Assembly (NCBI GenBank): GCA_046498385.1
Contig: JAWOAU010000070.1
Location: forward strand, 1 to 47,686
Source: Halarchaeoplasma sp046498385
Lineage (GTDB): Archaea; Thermoplasmatota; Thermoplasmata; Halarchaeoplasmatales; Halarchaeoplasmataceae
Direction of reading: 5' to 3'
Length of the DNA: 47,686 nucleotides
Each line of letters starts with the position of its first letter. Positions within the stretch are counted from its first letter, which is position 1. Below the pieces are notes generated by a model. The model did no database searches and had not been told where the DNA came from. It saw only the letters and a program-made list of their open reading frames with translations. Both the position numbers and the translations under genes were made by a program. This document shows, one piece after another, positions 6,693-14,084 of this stretch.

Positions 6693-7865
6693 TTACAGCA
6701 CTTTTTCCATGGCCGCTTTCATACGGTCGATACCCTTATTGATCTCTTCCACGGAGCGTGCGTAGGATATCCTGAGATATCCCTCTCCCTGGCTGCCGAA
6801 GGCGGTACCTGGAAGTAAACAAACGCCGGCTTCATCCATCATGTAGTTCGCCAGTTCCTCGCTGTTCATATCGGTCTCCTTGATGTTCGGGAACACGTAG
6901 AATGCACCCTTGGGATATATACAGCTAATCCCCGGTACCCGGTTCAACCCTTCCACGATGGCGGTCCGTCTCCTGGTGAAGTGCTCCATTATATGGTCTA
7001 CGAACTCCTGACCGTTCCTCAGTGCCTCCACCCCTCCCTTCTGTACGAAGGAAGTGGTGCACGAAGCCACGTCGGCGAACAGGTTATGGGTCTTGTGTAT
7101 TATGTCCTCCGGGGCGATCATGTACCCTAGTCTCCATCCGGTCATGGAGTACGCCTTGGAGAATCCATCAACGATAATGGTTCGCTCTTTACATTGATCA
7201 AGGTAGGCCGGGCTGTGGTGCTTCTCACCGTCATAGAGCATCTTGCTGTATATCTCGTCGGATAGTATGTATGTGTTGTTCTCCTCCGCCATCTCCGCGA
7301 TGGCCTTCACATCTTTCTCAGTGAGCACACCGCCGGTCGGATTCTGCGGCGTGTTGAGCAGTATGAGTTTCGTATCCGGAGAGATCCTCTCCTGCACCTG
7401 TTCCGGAGTCATCCTGAACTCGTCCTTCTCATAAAGAGGTATCTGCACCTTCTTCGCACCCATGTAGCCTATCAACGAATCGTACTGGAAGTAGAACGGA
7501 TTCTGGTAGATCACCTCATCACCCATGGCCACCGTAGTCATGAGGCCGAAGAATATACCTGGTTTTGCTCCGGGAAGCACCATCACCTGTCCTTTATCCG
7601 GTCGGAATCCCCTGGTATTCTCTATGTCGTCCTGTATGGCCTCTATGAGTTCCGGGATCCCCAAGGATGGGACGTAGTGTGTAAACCCCTCTTTCAAAGC
7701 CTCCCGTGCAGCGTCCTTCACGTTCTCCGGTGTATCGAAGTCCGGCTGGCCTATCTCGAAGCGGACCATGTCTCGCCCCTGGGCCTGCAGTTGGTTTGCC
7801 TTTGCAAGATACTCCAGGGGGGGTTCCCCCCTCAGAAGTGAAAAATCACCTACCAATCGTGCCAT
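6693..7865 (-). CDS. PLP-dependent class I/II aminotransferase (copy 1)
   Basis: 390 residues, fold type I. Visible landmarks are NPTGGVL, the pyridoxal-binding Asp in SDEIYSKM, the Schiff-base lysine in DGFSKAYSMTGWRLGY and the C-terminal substrate-carboxylate arginine in GYLRISYA. It transfers an amino group from an amino acid to 2-oxoglutarate or another 2-oxo acid; the substrate (aspartate, aromatic or branched-chain) is not resolved. Last intact gene of the operon HSD-AOR-AT2-U32-like-AT1, ten bases after its neighbour. Its central 60 residues are identical to the second copy at 8897-10063, although the rest is much more diverged. Confidence 0.92.
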   Translation of the reverse strand: MARLVGDFSLLRGEPPLEYLAKANQLQAQGRDMVRFEIGQPDFDTPENVKDAAREALKEGFTHYVPSLGIPELIEAIQDDIENTRGFRPDKGQVMVLPGAKPGIFFGLMTTVAMGDEVIYQNPFYFQYDSLIGYMGAKKVQIPLYEKDEFRMTPEQVQERISPDTKLILLNTPQNPTGGVLTEKDVKAIAEMAEENNTYILSDEIYSKMLYDGEKHHSPAYLDQCKERTIIVDGFSKAYSMTGWRLGYMIAPEDIIHKTHNLFADVASCTTSFVQKGGVEALRNGQEFVDHIMEHFTRRRTAIVEGLNRVPGISCIYPKGAFYVFPNIKETDMNSEELANYMMDEAGVCLLPGTAFGSQGEGYLRISYARSVEEINKGIDRMKAAMEKVL

Positions 7866-7875
7866 GCTGTTTCCT

Positions 7876-8826
7876 CTATGGCTGGGGTATGCATAGGTCC
7901 TTGGCGCCGTGTTCGGACAGTTTCAGTTCGGGGTACTCGTCCTGTATTATATTATGTATTATCTCGGCGTATCCGACCTTCTCACGGGCGAATTTTGCCA
8001 AGAAACCTTCGTCGGTCCACGGCTTGTATATTCCACCGCCGGCGGCGAGACCGGGACCTGGTTCGATCTTGAAGTAACACGGTGCGGACACTCTTGTCAG
8101 ATCCGGTGCCTCATAGAATCTGTTGAATCCACCCATGGATTCTGCCAGATATATGTGTATGTCGATGGGTATGTCTATGGCCTGTCTGATCGATGCGAAC
8201 ATGGGTATGGAAAGATCTCCCAGTGGGTTGAAGGTTCCCGCGCCCAAGCTCTCCAGTAATTTACCGCCTGCCGCATTGGCGTGCCCTGCGTAGATAGATA
8301 TCTTGAATGTCACATCATCGGGGATGAGCCCCTTCTTCTTGAGCTCGTTGGCCAACCACATAACTCCTTCGTCGGTTACCAGGAATCCCCGGAAACCGAA
8401 GTCTATGCATCTCTTGATATCCTTGATAGCATAAACGATGTTGTCCGAGCCCCTTACCCTGAGACCGGATATTGCCCCCTCGGGTGTGGCGATCTGCCTA
8501 CCGGTGTTCCAGCTTGCCCTAGGCCCGGGAGTGATGATAACTTCCATATCTTCGTCGTGTGCCAACTGGGCGAAATCCTGCAACTCGTTATCGGTGAGTA
8601 GCGTACTCCCCATAACGGTGCTGATCAGCCGGTGGATGGGTATACCCCTTTCCTCTCTCTCCTCAACCAGGGCTTCCAGGGTGGACAGTCTTTCTACCCC
8701 CGATACTTCCATTCTGTAATGGCAGCCGTCCGGAAAACTCTTATCCGATTCTGGCAGGTCCTTGGGATCGCTGCTCGGTACACCTAACTCTTCCATAGCA
8801 TCCATAATTTCTTTCATGCCTTTCAT
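7876..8826 (-). CDS. TIM-barrel protein resembling U32-family peptidases, function unknown
   Basis: 316 residues from the ATG at 8826 (MKGMKEIMDAM), chosen because GGTGT lies a few bases upstream; an ATG 39 bases earlier is possible. Regular beta-alpha spacing (GIPIHRLISTVMGSTLL, MEVIITPGPRASWNTGRQ, FGFRGFLVTDEGVMWLA, KISIYAGHANAAGGKLLES, IPIDIHIYLAESMGG, YFKIEPGPG) indicates a TIM barrel. I recall similar proteins annotated as U32 peptidases, but the assignment is weak and no catalytic residues can be named. It sits between two paralogous aminotransferases in an AOR operon, so a role in amino-acid or C-C bond metabolism is as likely as proteolysis. Confidence 0.55.
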   Translation of the reverse strand: MKGMKEIMDAMEELGVPSSDPKDLPESDKSFPDGCHYRMEVSGVERLSTLEALVEEREERGIPIHRLISTVMGSTLLTDNELQDFAQLAHDEDMEVIITPGPRASWNTGRQIATPEGAISGLRVRGSDNIVYAIKDIKRCIDFGFRGFLVTDEGVMWLANELKKKGLIPDDVTFKISIYAGHANAAGGKLLESLGAGTFNPLGDLSIPMFASIRQAIDIPIDIHIYLAESMGGFNRFYEAPDLTRVSAPCYFKIEPGPGLAAGGGIYKPWTDEGFLAKFAREKVGYAEIIHNIIQDEYPELKLSEHGAKDLCIPQP

Positions 8827-8896
8827 ATTTACACCATTTTTAAATTTCTCCGATAATACAGCCAATATATCTAAAGTATTTAACTTCTTTGAACAA

Positions 8897-10063
8897 TTAC
8901 ATTAAAGCATCCTTCATCCGCTGGATACCCTTCTTGATCTCCTGGAGTGAACAGGCATACGATATCCTAAGGTATCCCTCTCCCTGATTTCCGAATGCGG
9001 TGCCCGGAAGTAAACAAACGTTGGCTTTATCCATCATGTAGTCCGCCAACTCCTTGCTCGTCATCCCCGTCTCCTTTATGTTGGGGAACGCGTAGAATGC
9101 ACCTTTGGGGTAGATACAGCTCATCCCCGGTACCTCGTTGAGTCCCTTCACGATGGCGTCCCTTCTCTCAGTGAAATGTTTCATGATGTGATCCACGAAT
9201 TTTTGGCCGTTCCTCAGTGCTTCTACCGCACCCCACTGTGAAAAAGAGGATGTGCAGGACAGGGCATCGGCCACCAGGAGCTCCACCTCCTTTATCACCT
9301 GTGTAGGTGCGATCATGTACCCAAGTCTCCATCCGGTCATGGAGTACGCCTTGGAGAAGCCATCAACTATTATGGTTCGTTCTTTGCATTGATCAAGGTA
9401 GGCCGGACTATGATGCTTCTCACCGTCGTAGAGCATCTTGCTGTATATCTCGTCGGATAGTATGTACGTGTTGTTCTCCTCCGCAATCTCGGCGATGGCT
9501 TCAACATCTTTCTTCGTGAGAACACCTCCGGTCGGGTTCTGGGGCGAGTTGATTATGATCATCTTCGTTTTATCCGTCACCCTCCGGCACATATCCTCGG
9601 GATCCATCCTGAACTCGTTTTCTTCGTACAGTGGGATCTGTACTTTTTTGCATCCTATGTAACCCACCTGTGAATCGTAGGTGAAGAAGTATGGGTTCTG
9701 GTAGATTATCTCATCACCCCTCTCCGCCAGGGCCATCATACTGAAGTACAGCCCCGGTTTCGCACCCGGTAGAACCAGTATCTGGTCGTTTTCGGGGCGG
9801 AATCCCCTGGTTTCTTCTATGTCATCCTGTATGGCTTCCTTGAGCTCCGGGATACCGTCGGTGGGAACGTAGTGGGTGAATCCCCGGTCCAGGGCGTCCT
9901 TTGCCGCCTTCTTTATGTTTTCAGGGGTATCGAAATCCGGCTGACCGATCTCGAACCGGACCATGTCCCTGCCCTGGGCCTCCAGCATGTTCGCCTTCCT
10001 CAGATACTCCAGGGGCGGCTCTCCTCTCAGCATTGACGAATCCGCAGATATTCCTTTTTTCAT
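8897..10063 (-). CDS. PLP-dependent class I/II aminotransferase (copy 2)
   Basis: 388 residues from the ATG at 10063. That start is preferred over the ATG six bases upstream because the GAGGAG Shine-Dalgarno, which overlaps the AOR stop, then has normal spacing. It has the same landmarks as the neighbouring copy: NPTGGVL, SDEIYSKM, Schiff-base Lys in DGFSKAYSMTGWRLGY and GYLRISYA. The copies differ at the N-terminus (KKGISADSSMLRGEPP versus ARLVGDFSLLRGEPP) and in substrate-facing segments such as FFTYDSQVGYIGCKK and ALSCTSSFSQWGAVE, so they may prefer different amino acids. About 70 bases separate it from the U32-like gene. Confidence 0.92.
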   Translation of the reverse strand: MKKGISADSSMLRGEPPLEYLRKANMLEAQGRDMVRFEIGQPDFDTPENIKKAAKDALDRGFTHYVPTDGIPELKEAIQDDIEETRGFRPENDQILVLPGAKPGLYFSMMALAERGDEIIYQNPYFFTYDSQVGYIGCKKVQIPLYEENEFRMDPEDMCRRVTDKTKMIIINSPQNPTGGVLTKKDVEAIAEIAEENNTYILSDEIYSKMLYDGEKHHSPAYLDQCKERTIIVDGFSKAYSMTGWRLGYMIAPTQVIKEVELLVADALSCTSSFSQWGAVEALRNGQKFVDHIMKHFTERRDAIVKGLNEVPGMSCIYPKGAFYAFPNIKETGMTSKELADYMMDKANVCLLPGTAFGNQGEGYLRISYACSLQEIKKGIQRMKDALM

Positions 10064-10073
10064 GATCATCTCC

Positions 10074-11918
10074 TCACTTGATGTACTCCTTGGTAAAATT
10101 CAATCTCAGGCGCTCCAGGGTCTCCCCGGTGGGTACCCCGTTCTCGTCCCATCCCCTTAAACCGTAGTATTCGTCCAGCATCTCGTCGAACATCCCTTGG
10201 GTGAAGGCGTTGCCCTTGGTGGGCCCGTCTGGCAGGGGTTCCATGAGCCTTTGTGGTATTCGATCATCCTTTCGTGAGATCCCTTCCCGGACGGCGTACA
10301 TCCTTGCTAGGTTCCATATACGTTCCCCTGCATCCAGGTACTCTTCCTCCGTCAAGTCAAATCCCGTCGCGGAGTTGAACATCTTTACGAAGGTGGGCAC
10401 CCCGAAGGGCACGAAGTCGCACATCACCAGTGAATAAGCCGCCGCTCTCTCGTCCTGGGTATCCCTGACCAGCTTTGCCCTTCCATCAGCGGAAAACTGT
10501 TTTTCCATCTCAAGTTCGGCCCTGACCGTCCACGCCCGCTGATGGCAAGCCCCTCGGTCACTGGTTGCATAGGCCAAGCCCATCCCCGGTGAACCCCTGG
10601 GTTCGTAACCAGGGAATTCCATCCCCTTGCAGTGCATGGCGAAATCTCCGGTGCCCTGGCCAACCTTCTCGGCGGCCCTCATCACCCCTTCCGCAAGGGT
10701 GTCTCCGACCCCTTCCCGATGAGCAATCATCTCGATAAGTTTCAGATAGGGTTCAGGTTCCCCGAACCGGGGTTCCAGTCCACCGAAATCTTCCTTGGTC
10801 AATATGCCTCTTTCGAAGCACTCCATGGCCCACCCCAGTACGTTCCCCGTCGATATACCGTCGAGACCGAGTTCGTCCACCATCAAGCTTGCCTTTGAGA
10901 CCACGCCGAGATCTCCCATGCAGCAGTTTGAACCCAGTAGTACCAAGAGCTCGTACTCCGGCCCCTCCAGCCGGGTACCCTTGTATTTTCCCTCCTTGAC
11001 CACACTGTGCTTGCCACATCTGATGGGGCATCCGTAGCAGCTCACATTTTCCTCCACGATATCCTGTTCCATAGTCTCTCCGCTTATGTTATCCGCCTTC
11101 TCAAAGGTCGCCCTGCTGAAGTTTTTAGTAGGCAGTATGCCGTACTCGTTCATTGGGTTTATCCATATCGGGGTGCCGTACTTGGTGCGGTTAGGAATAA
11201 AGTCGTCTTCCCTAGTGATCCGGTGTGCCTCCTTTGCAGCCTCCTTGAACTCCTCCGGCCTGGCCTGGGTCAGCTTGCCTGTTCCCTTCACTGCAACGGC
11301 CTTGAGATTCTTGGAGCCCATGACCGCCCCTGCGCCACCCCGTCCGGCTTGCCCCCCTCTTTCTTTCTGGTCGTGTGTGTCAATATTGATCATTGCATAC
11401 TTCACCAGATTCTCCCCCGCCGGGCCTATGCTGGCCACCCGTAGCTTATCGTCATCATATGTTTTTCGTAAAGCCCGTGTGGTCTCAAAAGTGCTATTTC
11501 CCCAGAGCTCTGACGCATCCTGGAACGTAACGTCGTCATCCTGGATGATCACGCTGCATGGTTCTTTTGATATCCCAGTTATAACAAGGACATCGTATCC
11601 CGCCTTCTTCAGTGCGGGTCCGAAGTAGCCGCCGCAGTGACTGTCGTTGAATATACCGGTTTCCGGAGACTTGGTGACAACGCAGTATCGTCCCGAAGTG
11701 GGTGCCGCTAGGCCGGTCAGAGGGCCGGTGACGAACATGAGGGGGTTATCCGGTCCAAGGGGGTCGGTACCCCCCTCAGTCCGGTCCCATAGCATCTTGA
11801 TGCCCAATCCCTTACCGCCGATGAACATCTTTGCATCTTCCGTGTTAAGATCGGTGACCTCGTATGTTTTCTCCGTGAGATCTATCTCCAGCACCTTACC
11901 GGTAAAGGCACTTTCCAT
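10074..11918 (-). CDS. aor: Aldehyde:ferredoxin oxidoreductase (tungstopterin enzyme)
   Basis: 614 residues, usual AOR length. The N-terminal domain carries GGKGLGIKMLW and the pterin-contacting stretch SGRYCVVTKSPETGIFNDSHCGG. The [4Fe-4S] ligands are visible as CYGCPIRCGK plus a later Cys in GSNCCMGDLG. GLDGISTGN corresponds to the second pterin-binding loop. AORs oxidise aldehydes, typically from amino-acid-derived 2-oxo acids, to carboxylates and reduce ferredoxin, in the cytoplasm. Here it lies four bases after homoserine dehydrogenase and ten before an aminotransferase, tying it to amino-acid metabolism. AOR requires tungsten or molybdenum cofactor genes, none of which are in the window. 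Confidence 0.95.
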   Translation of the reverse strand: MESAFTGKVLEIDLTEKTYEVTDLNTEDAKMFIGGKGLGIKMLWDRTEGGTDPLGPDNPLMFVTGPLTGLAAPTSGRYCVVTKSPETGIFNDSHCGGYFGPALKKAGYDVLVITGISKEPCSVIIQDDDVTFQDASELWGNSTFETTRALRKTYDDDKLRVASIGPAGENLVKYAMINIDTHDQKERGGQAGRGGAGAVMGSKNLKAVAVKGTGKLTQARPEEFKEAAKEAHRITREDDFIPNRTKYGTPIWINPMNEYGILPTKNFSRATFEKADNISGETMEQDIVEENVSCYGCPIRCGKHSVVKEGKYKGTRLEGPEYELLVLLGSNCCMGDLGVVSKASLMVDELGLDGISTGNVLGWAMECFERGILTKEDFGGLEPRFGEPEPYLKLIEMIAHREGVGDTLAEGVMRAAEKVGQGTGDFAMHCKGMEFPGYEPRGSPGMGLAYATSDRGACHQRAWTVRAELEMEKQFSADGRAKLVRDTQDERAAAYSLVMCDFVPFGVPTFVKMFNSATGFDLTEEEYLDAGERIWNLARMYAVREGISRKDDRIPQRLMEPLPDGPTKGNAFTQGMFDEMLDEYYGLRGWDENGVPTGETLERLRLNFTKEYIK

Positions 11919-11921
11919 GGT

Positions 11922-12956
11922 TCATCCCTCCATGGATTTGTTTATCGCCAGAATATCTATCAGAAGTGAGAAGCCGGTCTCCTTTTTACCGGCGCCGGGT
12001 CCCACTATGGTCACATCCCCTAGTAGGTCCGTGGAGAAGGTGAGTGCATTGGTGGGTCCCATTACACCTGCCAGGGGATGGTCCATGGGTATCTTCTCGG
12101 GGCCGACCCCTGCCTCTATGCCACCCTCCGTCTTTTTGGTGCTGCCGATCAACTTCCATCGGAAACCCTCTTTCTTTGCATCCTCCACATCCTTGAGGGA
12201 TATGCCGGTGATCCCCTTTCGTGCCACGTCATCCAATGTTATATCGGCTCCCATCACCGTGTTGGAAAGTATGAGCATCTTGCCCTGGGCGTCTATGCCT
12301 TCCACGTCGCCGGTGGGGTCCGCTTCGGCATAACCCAGCTCTTGTGCCTTCTCCAGGGCCTCTTCGTACTCCATCCCTTCCTCCATCTTGGAAAGTATGT
12401 AGTTGGTGGTTCCGTTGACTATACCCTTGATCTCCTTTATCTCACATCCCGCCAGAGTCTCCCAGGCAAGGTTTATGGAGGGTGTACCGCTCAGAACGGT
12501 CCCTTCGAATCGGTACTGAACATGGTTTCTCCTGGCAAGTTCCGTCAGTTCCACTGCGGCCACGGCCACAGGTCCCTTGGTGGTGCTCACAACGTGTTTG
12601 CCAGCCTTCAAGGCGGTTCTAACGTGCTCCAGGGCCGGTCCCCCGGTCTTCATATCCGTGTAGGTGACCTCGACGATGGTATCCGCATTTGTTTCCCTGA
12701 TCGTCTTGATAGGGTTCCAACCCTTGATCCCTTCGGGATACTCCTCCAGGGACACATCTTCACTGACCATGTCCATGACCTTGGTCATGTCCAGGCCGTT
12801 TTCCGCGTACACTGAGCCCTTGTTCATGTCGGATATGGCCACGATGTCGTACTCGAAACCGTGGTTTTCTTCCAACTCTCGCTTTTTCTCGAGTAGTATC
12901 TCGGCCAAGCCTTGACCTACCACTCCAAAACCGATAAATGCCAGTTTGAATTTCAT
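11922..12956 (-). CDS. hom: Homoserine dehydrogenase
   Basis: 344 residues from the ATG at 12956, preceded by AAGGTGGA; an in-frame GTG nine bases upstream lies inside that ribosome site and is less likely. Rossmann motif GFGVVGQGL at the N-terminus, STTKGPVAVA, the catalytic-region GTTNYILSKMEEG, and YAEADPTGDVEGIDAQGK matching the DPxxDxxGxDxxxK signature. It reduces aspartate semialdehyde to homoserine with NAD(P)H, toward threonine and methionine. No C-terminal ACT domain is present, so no allosteric threonine control is expected from this chain. First gene of the AOR/aminotransferase operon, an unusual partner for a biosynthetic enzyme; a catabolic direction is conceivable. Confidence 0.9.
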   Translation of the reverse strand: MKFKLAFIGFGVVGQGLAEILLEKKRELEENHGFEYDIVAISDMNKGSVYAENGLDMTKVMDMVSEDVSLEEYPEGIKGWNPIKTIRETNADTIVEVTYTDMKTGGPALEHVRTALKAGKHVVSTTKGPVAVAAVELTELARRNHVQYRFEGTVLSGTPSINLAWETLAGCEIKEIKGIVNGTTNYILSKMEEGMEYEEALEKAQELGYAEADPTGDVEGIDAQGKMLILSNTVMGADITLDDVARKGITGISLKDVEDAKKEGFRWKLIGSTKKTEGGIEAGVGPEKIPMDHPLAGVMGPTNALTFSTDLLGDVTIVGPGAGKKETGFSLLIDILAINKSMEG

Positions 12957-13038
12957 TTTCTCCACCTTATGTGATTTTGAGCCATCAAATAACGGGATTT
13001 ACTTAATGTTTTCGAGGAACAGAGCTTTTTCGGACTAG

Positions 13039-13206
13039 TTAACCAGTTCTTTTGCCTGTAATCTCAATTTTAGATAGAATCAAAAGTACGAGTCCTAGAA
13101 AAAACAATATGAGCCCAAGTCTAACGAAAGTACTACTGAACGCACCAAATAGACCGATTATAAGCATCAGGCTCCCCATGATCACTCCTAAATCTTTTGT
13201 ATTCAT
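13039..13206 (-). CDS. Small two-TM membrane protein, 55 aa
   Basis: A short open frame starts at the ATG at 13206 (MNTKDLGVIMG) and ends at a TAA at 13041-13039. Two hydrophobic segments (GSLMLIIGLFGAF and LGLILFFLGLVLLIL) flank a short polar turn, and the tail SKIEITGKRTG is basic, giving a predicted hairpin with both ends inside. AGGTGTGAA lies about 4-10 bases upstream of the ATG, matching the Shine-Dalgarno type used by other genes here, and an AT-rich box is further upstream. No homologue is recognised. A longer plus-strand frame across the same DNA (13052-13336) has no ribosome site and an atypical composition. Confidence 0.55.
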   Translation of the reverse strand: MNTKDLGVIMGSLMLIIGLFGAFSSTFVRLGLILFFLGLVLLILSKIEITGKRTG

Positions 13207-13572
13207 AGTTCACACCTTGGCTCTAAGAAAAGAACAATCTCATCTTATTTACTATTTTCCTTCCGTGGAAACTGTCAAAAACTTAATGATCTCACAAATT
13301 TTTACAATTCACGAAAATTCATCCAGTATATTATAATCCATTACTGATTATTGGGAAATTATCAAATATCACTAGAATCACGAGGTACATCTGCCGGAAG
13401 GTGCAGTATCCGAAGGAGTATAGATATGATGCGTGAGAATTCACTTACATCTGTCCTTCCTTTTCAATTTTTCATCCGTTTCGCTCCTGAACAAATTGAA
13501 TGTCATGGGAAAGGGGCTTAACGCCAATTTGCATACAACCTTCCCACATTTATTCCATTATAAATAAAATGA
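13207..13572. other. 366-base stretch with no recognisable gene
   Basis: Apart from the promoter of the small membrane protein at its left end, I see nothing certain here. The sequence is AT-rich in 13260-13380 and more mixed in 13390-13520. A short minus-strand frame (MTFNLFRSETDEKLKRKD…, from about 13505) has no ribosome site and stops after about 20 codons. A small untranslated RNA or decayed gene cannot be excluded. Confidence 0.4.
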
Positions 13573-13657
13573 TGCGGGGGAAGGGATTTGAACCCTCGGA
13601 CCCCTATGGGAATAGATCTTGAGTCTATCGCCGTTGGCCATGCTTGGCTACCCCCGC
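13573..13657 (-). tRNA. tRNA-Leu (anticodon CAA)
   Basis: On the minus strand a GCGGGGG…CCCCCGC acceptor stem with discriminator A encloses a class II tRNA of 85 bases. The anticodon stem AUAGA/UCUAU closes the loop CUCAAGA, giving anticodon CAA (reads UUG). The long variable arm (UUCCCAUAGGGGUCC region) and the T-arm GAGGGUUCAAAUCCCUU confirm a leucine-type tRNA. CCA is not encoded (the next bases are TCATTT), so it is added after transcription. No intron is seen. Confidence 0.93.
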
Positions 13658-13825
13658 AAGAAGGGGTTTTACGATTTCTAAGGGAAAGTAAGAAGCTTTG
13701 CTTCTGACGATTGCCCGCATGCGCGGATGTTGATGTGCAATTGTGCAATAAAAGGTTTCAGTTTTGAATTTGTTTTGGATGACTAAAGGGGATTTCCCAA
13801 ATATAGTTTACGTTCAGCGTTAGTA

Positions 13826-13835
13826 ATTTATTTAT
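13826..13835 (+). promoter_or_regulatory. TATA-like box of the 71-aa basic protein gene
   Basis: ATTTATTTAT is centred about 30 bases before the ATG at 13861. This places the transcription start close to that ATG and argues against the upstream ATG at 13843 as the start. Confidence 0.45.
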
Positions 13836-13860
13836 CCTCTAAATGTATTTGTACATCAAC

Positions 13861-14076
13861 ATGGATTCTAAAAAAAAGACATACCTCAGGAACGCCTTGA
13901 AGCACCAGCGAAAAAAAGAAGATTTCAACAAATCCCTTTCCAGGGAGGTCAGCAAAAGACAGAAGGGAAAGGAGGGTTACAAAATATACATCGATTTAAT
14001 GAACGATATACGTAATATTGCTAACAAACACAATATTTCAAACGAAAAGGCAGCGAAAAAAATTTTGAAGAAATGA
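13861..14076 (+). CDS. Small basic protein of unknown function, 71 aa
   Basis: MDSKKKTYLRNALKHQRKKE opens a lysine- and arginine-rich, probably all-helical protein that ends in NISNEKAAKKILKK. The start at 13861 is preferred over the ATG at 13843 because the TATA-like box at 13826-13835 puts transcription initiation near 13857. No domain is recognised; the high positive charge and small size would suit a nucleic-acid-binding protein, but nothing specific shows this. It stands alone between tRNA-Leu and the convergent clostripain-family gene. Confidence 0.5.
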   Translation: MDSKKKTYLRNALKHQRKKEDFNKSLSREVSKRQKGKEGYKIYIDLMNDIRNIANKHNISNEKAAKKILKK

Positions 14077-14084
14077 CGGTGTCT

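Noticed and set aside
13052..13336. A 94-codon plus-strand frame over the small membrane protein
   Set aside because: No ribosome site or promoter and no domain; the minus-strand 55-aa frame has a proper start context and a sensible TM pattern.
13573..13657. tRNA-Leu as an integration site
   Set aside because: I saw no direct repeat of the tRNA 3' end and no integrase in the window.
13518..13748. A 76-codon minus-strand frame across tRNA-Leu
   Set aside because: It reads through the full tRNA gene, so the coding potential is accidental.
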